Shown here in pieces: positions 60,867-64,000 of a stretch of DNA of 64,000 nucleotides. Position 1 is the first letter of the stretch; every line of letters begins with the position of its first letter. The notes under the pieces were generated by a model. The model was not told the origin of the DNA. It worked only from the letters and a program-made list of their open reading frames with translations, and did not search any database. Position numbers and translations under genes: made by a program. Source of the stretch: Agromyces bauzanensis (lineage in GTDB: Bacteria > Actinomycetota > Actinomycetes > Actinomycetales > Microbacteriaceae); assembly GCF_014645655.1 (NCBI RefSeq), contig NZ_BMMD01000001.1:28229-92228 (forward strand), in the 5' to 3' direction.

Positions 60867-61313
60867 ATGACCGTCGATGCCGCACGCCTTCCGCGCGCAC
60901 TCCGGCCGTTCGGCTCGGCCCAGTACCGCCTGCTCGCCGTCGCGCTCTCGGCGTCGCTGCTGAGCGCCGGAGCCTGGATCGTCGCCGTCGTGTGGCAGGT
61001 CGTGCAACTCGGGGGCACGCCGGTCGACCTCTCCTTCGTCGCGGTCGGCGCCAGCCTCGGGCTCGTCCTTGCCGTGCTGTTCGGCGGCGCCGCCGACCGC
61101 ATCCCGCAGCGGTGGATCCTGCTCGTCGTCGAGATCGTGCGCGGCGCCGGGTTCGGCGTCGCGGGGCTGCTCGCCGCGATGACCCTCGCGTTCGCACGGC
61201 TCGGCCGCGACGAGCTCGCGCACCCGCTCGATCGGGTGCCGGATGCCACGACCGTCACGGGCGCCCAGGCGGCGGCCGGCCTCGCGCCGCCCGTCGACGA
61301 ACCGCACCCGTGA
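60867..61313 (+). pseudogene. internally deleted MFS transporter
   Basis: A 148-residue open frame. The N-terminal ~110 residues (RALRPFGSAQYRLLAVALSASLLSAGAW, VVWQVVQLGGTPVDLSFVAVG, LVLAVLFGGAADRIPQRWILLVVE) are the first three to four helices of a major facilitator transporter, normally ~420 residues. After GVAGLLAAMTLAFARLGRDE a short polar tail (PDATTVTGAQAAAGLAPP) follows in the same frame, so most of the transporter was lost by an in-frame deletion. It cannot be a working MFS pump, though a small protein might still be made. Confidence 0.75.
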
Positions 61314-61352
61314 CGGACGCGGGACGCGTGCGCGTGCCCGCGTGCGGCTCGC

Positions 61353-61459
61353 GATGTTCAGAATTCGGGATCGCGTCGCGCCGTGATGTCCAGAATCCAG
61401 GATCGTTACCCATGCCCGCTCTGGTCGGGCGGTCGATTCGAGTTGGACGACGGGCATGG
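61353..61459. repeat. direct and inverted repeats downstream of the MFS remnant
   Basis: A 21-base direct repeat with three mismatches (61353-61373 and 61385-61405, core CAGAATYCRGGATCG, period 32) is followed by inverted arms CCATGCCCG (61410-61418) and CGGGCATGG (61451-61459). The 245-base gap from 61314 to 61558 has lower GC than its surroundings and no gene I can support. Confidence 0.65.
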
Positions 61460-61558
61460 CTCGCCACGTCTCCTGAGTCCTGAACCATGCTTGGAGTCGT
61501 GTTCCTAGCTGATCGCGGTCGCGTCCCGCCTGCGGGTGGCGACCGTGACGGGCCGGCG

Positions 61559-62908
61559 TCAGTCGTTCGCCGCGGCAGGGGCCTCGAGCTGCCGACGGAG
61601 CTCAGGATCGAGGTCGGCGCCTGCACCGGCGACGAGCTCGTAGGCCGTCAGTTCGCGAGGTGCCTCCTCGATGCCCCGCAGCGGTGCGAGCACCTTCGAC
61701 TCGTCGAGCGCGCCGAGCTTGCGGGCGGTCGGCAGCACTTGGCGCTCCAGGGAGCCCACGAACGCGTTGTAGTCCTTGACGCTGCGCTCGATGGTGCGGC
61801 CGAGCTTCTCGATGTGGCTCGCCGTGGTGGCCAGCCGCGAGTACAGCTCGCGGCTGAGGTCGAACAGGGTCTTGGCCTCGTTGGTGAGCACGTCCTGCTG
61901 CCACGAGAACGCGACGGTCTTGAGCACCGACCAGAGCGTCACGGGGGAGGCGAGCGCCACGCGCTTGGCGAACGCGAACTCCATGATGCTGGGGTCCGCC
62001 TCGAGCGCGGCCGAGACGAGCGACTCGCTCGGGATGAACGCGATCACGAGCTCGGGCGAGGCGTCGAGGCCATTCCAATAGCCCTTCGAGCCGAGCGCGG
62101 TGATGTGGGCACGCACCGCCTGCACGTGCTGCTTCATGAAGTCGGCGCGGCGCGCGGCATCCGCCCCGCTCGCCGTGGCGGGGATCTGGCTCGCCTCGAG
62201 GTAGGCGTTGAACGGCACCTTGGCGTCGACGGCGATCGACTTGCCGCCGGGCAGGCGCACGACCATGTCGGGGCGGCCGGCGCCCGAGTCGCTCGAGATG
62301 CTCGACTGCATGTCGAAGTCGACGCGCTCGATGAGGCCTGCCGCCTCGACGACGCTGCGGAGCTGCGTCTCGCCCCAGACGCCGCGCGTGCTGTTGGAGC
62401 GCAGCGCCGACGCGAGCGACTCGGCGGTCGAGCGCAACCGCTCCTCGGACTCCGCGGCCGACTTCAGCTGCTGGGCGAGCTCGCCGTGCTGGAGGTTGCG
62501 CTGCGACTCGAGGTCGGTGACCTTCGCCTGCATCTCGGAGAGCGACTGCTTCACCGGCGCGAGGGCCTGCAGCACGCGGCTCTCGGCCTGTTCGCGCGTT
62601 TCCCGCGCCTGCTGCTCGGCCCGGTGCTGTTCGACGAGTTCGCGGTGCTGCTGCTGGCCGGCGACGATCTGCTCGCGCAGCAGCTCGGCCGTGGCCTGGG
62701 TGGCGGCGAGCTCCTCGCGGAGGAGCGACCTCGCGGACTCCTCGGCGGCGCGCACTTCGGCGAGCTGCGCCTGGTGCAGCGCCTCGATCAGCGCGGGGTC
62801 TTCGGCCGCGGGCGCCTTCGTGGCGCGGCGCGACGCCACCACGGCGACGCCGAGGCCGCCGAGTATCGCGCCGACGAGAAGGCCGATGACGAGTGCGAGG
62901 AGGTCCAT
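61559..62908 (-). CDS. rmuC: DNA recombination protein RmuC
   Basis: Protein of 449 residues limiting recombination at inverted repeats in E. coli. It has one N-terminal membrane helix (LLALVIGLLVGAILGGLGVAVVA), a long coiled coil (residues ~35-160) and the RmuC nuclease-like domain. Signs are RGVWGETQLRSVVEAAGL, VVRLPGGKSIAVDAKVPFNAYLEA and SPELVIAFIPSESLV. ATG at 62908 with GGAGG-like sequence weak. Convergent with the MFS remnant. Confidence 0.93.
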   Translation of the reverse strand: MDLLALVIGLLVGAILGGLGVAVVASRRATKAPAAEDPALIEALHQAQLAEVRAAEESARSLLREELAATQATAELLREQIVAGQQQHRELVEQHRAEQQARETREQAESRVLQALAPVKQSLSEMQAKVTDLESQRNLQHGELAQQLKSAAESEERLRSTAESLASALRSNSTRGVWGETQLRSVVEAAGLIERVDFDMQSSISSDSGAGRPDMVVRLPGGKSIAVDAKVPFNAYLEASQIPATASGADAARRADFMKQHVQAVRAHITALGSKGYWNGLDASPELVIAFIPSESLVSAALEADPSIMEFAFAKRVALASPVTLWSVLKTVAFSWQQDVLTNEAKTLFDLSRELYSRLATTASHIEKLGRTIERSVKDYNAFVGSLERQVLPTARKLGALDESKVLAPLRGIEEAPRELTAYELVAGAGADLDPELRRQLEAPAAAND

Positions 62909-63006
62909 GTCGACAGTGTCGCAGCGGCCGCCGACATCGCCCGGGAACGGGCGCGGCCGGGCGGGACATCCGGACCCGAAGGACTGGTCGGCGGCCCGGG
63001 CGGCAG

Positions 63007-63624
63007 CTACTGCAGCGCCATGGGGCCGTGCGCGGTGCGCTGGTCGCGAGTGGCGACGGGGCCGATGGCGCCGAACTGCACGCGCGTCACGTGCGCGAGC
63101 CGCTCGAGGTCGTCGGCCTCGTGCCGCTTCGCGGCGTGCACGATGATCGCGGCGCACGCCTCGGCGTCGGCGAGCGCGTCGTGGTGCGAGAACCCCTCGA
63201 AGCCGGCGGCCATGGCGGCGACGGGCAGGCGGTACGAATCGAGGTGGTACGTGCGGCGGGCCACCTGCAGGCTGCACAGGGAGCGGAAGTCGGGCACGTC
63301 GAGCCCGAACGCGGCGGTCGTCTTGGCGATGACGCCCATGTCGAAGCCGGCGTTGTGGGCCACGAGCACGTCGCTGCCGGCGAACTCGCGCAACATGGGC
63401 AGGTGCACGTCCCAGCCGGGTGCGTCCGCCACCATCTCGGGCGTGATGCCGTGGATGCGGATGTTCCACTCCGAGAACTCGTCGTGCGGGAACGGCGGGC
63501 GGATGTACCGGTGCATCCGATCCACGACCCGGCCGTCGCGTACCTTCACGAGGCCCACGGAGCAGGCGGACGCTCCCGACGAGTTGGCTGTTTCGAAGTC
63601 GATCGCGGTGAAGTCCACTGGCAC
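63007..63624 (-). CDS. 3'-5' exonuclease (DnaQ-like, DEDD family)
   Basis: A 205-residue exonuclease. ExoI motif FTAIDFETANSSGAS, ExoII VAHNAGFDMGVI and ExoIII-type FSHHDALADAEACAAI with the catalytic His and Asp give a complete DEDDh set. It lacks the polymerase-binding C-terminus of DnaQ, so it may act in repair or RNA processing; the true substrate is unknown. GTG at 63624. It lies 98 bases downstream of the rmuC start region on the same strand. Confidence 0.92.
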   Translation of the reverse strand: MPVDFTAIDFETANSSGASACSVGLVKVRDGRVVDRMHRYIRPPFPHDEFSEWNIRIHGITPEMVADAPGWDVHLPMLREFAGSDVLVAHNAGFDMGVIAKTTAAFGLDVPDFRSLCSLQVARRTYHLDSYRLPVAAMAAGFEGFSHHDALADAEACAAIIVHAAKRHEADDLERLAHVTRVQFGAIGPVATRDQRTAHGPMALQ

Positions 63625-63681
63625 GTGAGCATCGTCGCACGCGGTGCCGACAGTTGACGGATGCCCCGCCGCGGGCGTGGA

Positions 63682-64000
63682 ATGGGCGGCGTGGATGCCG
63701 AGCGCGTGAACCGCGGCCCCGACGGCGTCGTGGTCGACCCGAGCGATCCCGCGACGGTGCAGGTCGCCCGCTCGTTCGGCGCCGCGGCATCCGTCTACCA
63801 CCAGTCGCGACCCGGCTACCCGGTGGAGGCCATCGAGTGGCTCATCGGGGATGCCGTGCGCGTGCTCGACCTCGGCGCGGGCACCGGCAAGCTCACCGAG
63901 GCGCTCGTCGCGCTCGACCGCGACGTGGTCGCCGTCGACCCCGTCGAGGAGATGCTCGACGAGCTCGAGGTCGCCGTGCCGGGCGTGCCGCGCATCCTCG
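63682..64000 (+). CDS. class I SAM-dependent methyltransferase, 5' part
   Basis: The frame runs to the window edge without a stop. It reads ARSFGAAASVYHQSRPGYP, then motif I VLDLGAGTGKLTEALVAL and VVAVDPVEEMLDEL, as in ubiE-like or generic methyltransferases (Methyltransf_11/25). Start candidates are ATG 63661, ATG 63682 and GTG 63691; I take 63682. The protein is cut after about 106 residues, so the product and substrate cannot be judged. Confidence 0.8.
   Translation, partial: MGGVDAERVNRGPDGVVVDPSDPATVQVARSFGAAASVYHQSRPGYPVEAIEWLIGDAVRVLDLGAGTGKLTEALVALDRDVVAVDPVEEMLDELEVAVPGVPRIL

Overview
The window is a chromosomal segment of a high-GC actinobacterium, most likely a Microbacteriaceae member close to Agromyces. 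This rests on the base composition, the strong GCATCC/GGATGC word signature, actinobacterial families (DUF501, DUF4307, DUF4245, FtsB-like protein, Rv1086-type prenyl transferase) and a gene order that, from memory, follows two blocks of the Mycobacterium tuberculosis chromosome (glmU-prs-rplY-pth-mfd-mazG-eno-ftsB-DUF501-ppx, and greA-DUF4307-trhA-uppS-phoH2-fumC-glpX-xseBA-ispH). Many genes start with no room for a ribosome binding site, 6-7 bases after a TANNNT element, so leaderless transcription looks common. No rRNA, CRISPR array, prophage, transposase or complete insertion sequence was seen.

Region by region: 0.1-9.2 kb holds an ABC-F ATPase, a MarR regulator, tRNA-Gln abutting glmU, then prs, an acyl-CoA ligase, a small HTH protein and three small membrane proteins. 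9.2-17.5 kb carries gnd and gntK (divergent, with a shared palindrome), rplY with a structured leader, pth, rnhA and mfd. 17.5-20.3 kb is a tandem Na+/H+ antiporter pair, nhaB-nhaA. 20.3-29.7 kb is mazG, an NTF2-like protein, hisS, a decayed DUF559 gene between two palindromic repeats, eno, ftsB-like, DUF501, a secreted subtilisin with a C-terminal anchor, and a type II NADH dehydrogenase.

29.7-35.6 kb is an accessory block that begins right after an unusual tRNA-Leu(UAA) with a short variable loop. It opens with two gene fragments lying head to head (a SnoaL-like C-terminus and a broken second prs). An aldehyde dehydrogenase follows, divergent from an operon of a predicted NDMA-dependent alcohol dehydrogenase, a MoxR AAA+ ATPase and a von Willebrand factor A protein. 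The block separates ppx from the eno-ftsB-DUF501 group it usually follows. I regard this alcohol/aldehyde oxidation module with a dedicated MoxR-vWA pair as the best candidate for an undescribed system.

35.6-49.6 kb resumes the core: ppx, a TetR regulator with its probable operator leading an alanine-racemase-fold enzyme and an aldonolactone oxidase, lemA-htpX, a YcaQ-type glycosylase, an AI-2E family transporter, ilvA, greA, DUF4307, a symmetric bidirectional promoter, trhA, a cis-prenyl transferase and a class V aminotransferase. 49.7-64 kb carries PIN-PhoH (phoH2) with a hairpin-rich leader, a wrecked FAD oxidase gene, fumC, beta-carbonic anhydrase, DUF4245, xseB-xseA, ispH, fba and glpX (divergent, with a palindrome between), an internally deleted MFS gene, rmuC, a DEDD exonuclease and the start of a methyltransferase cut by the window edge.

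Central carbon metabolism is well represented (gnd, gntK, eno, fba, glpX, fumC). Four decayed loci (23.2, 30.0, 51.2, 60.9 kb) lie at the edges of otherwise conserved gene strings, so the segment has been losing accessory genes in place.
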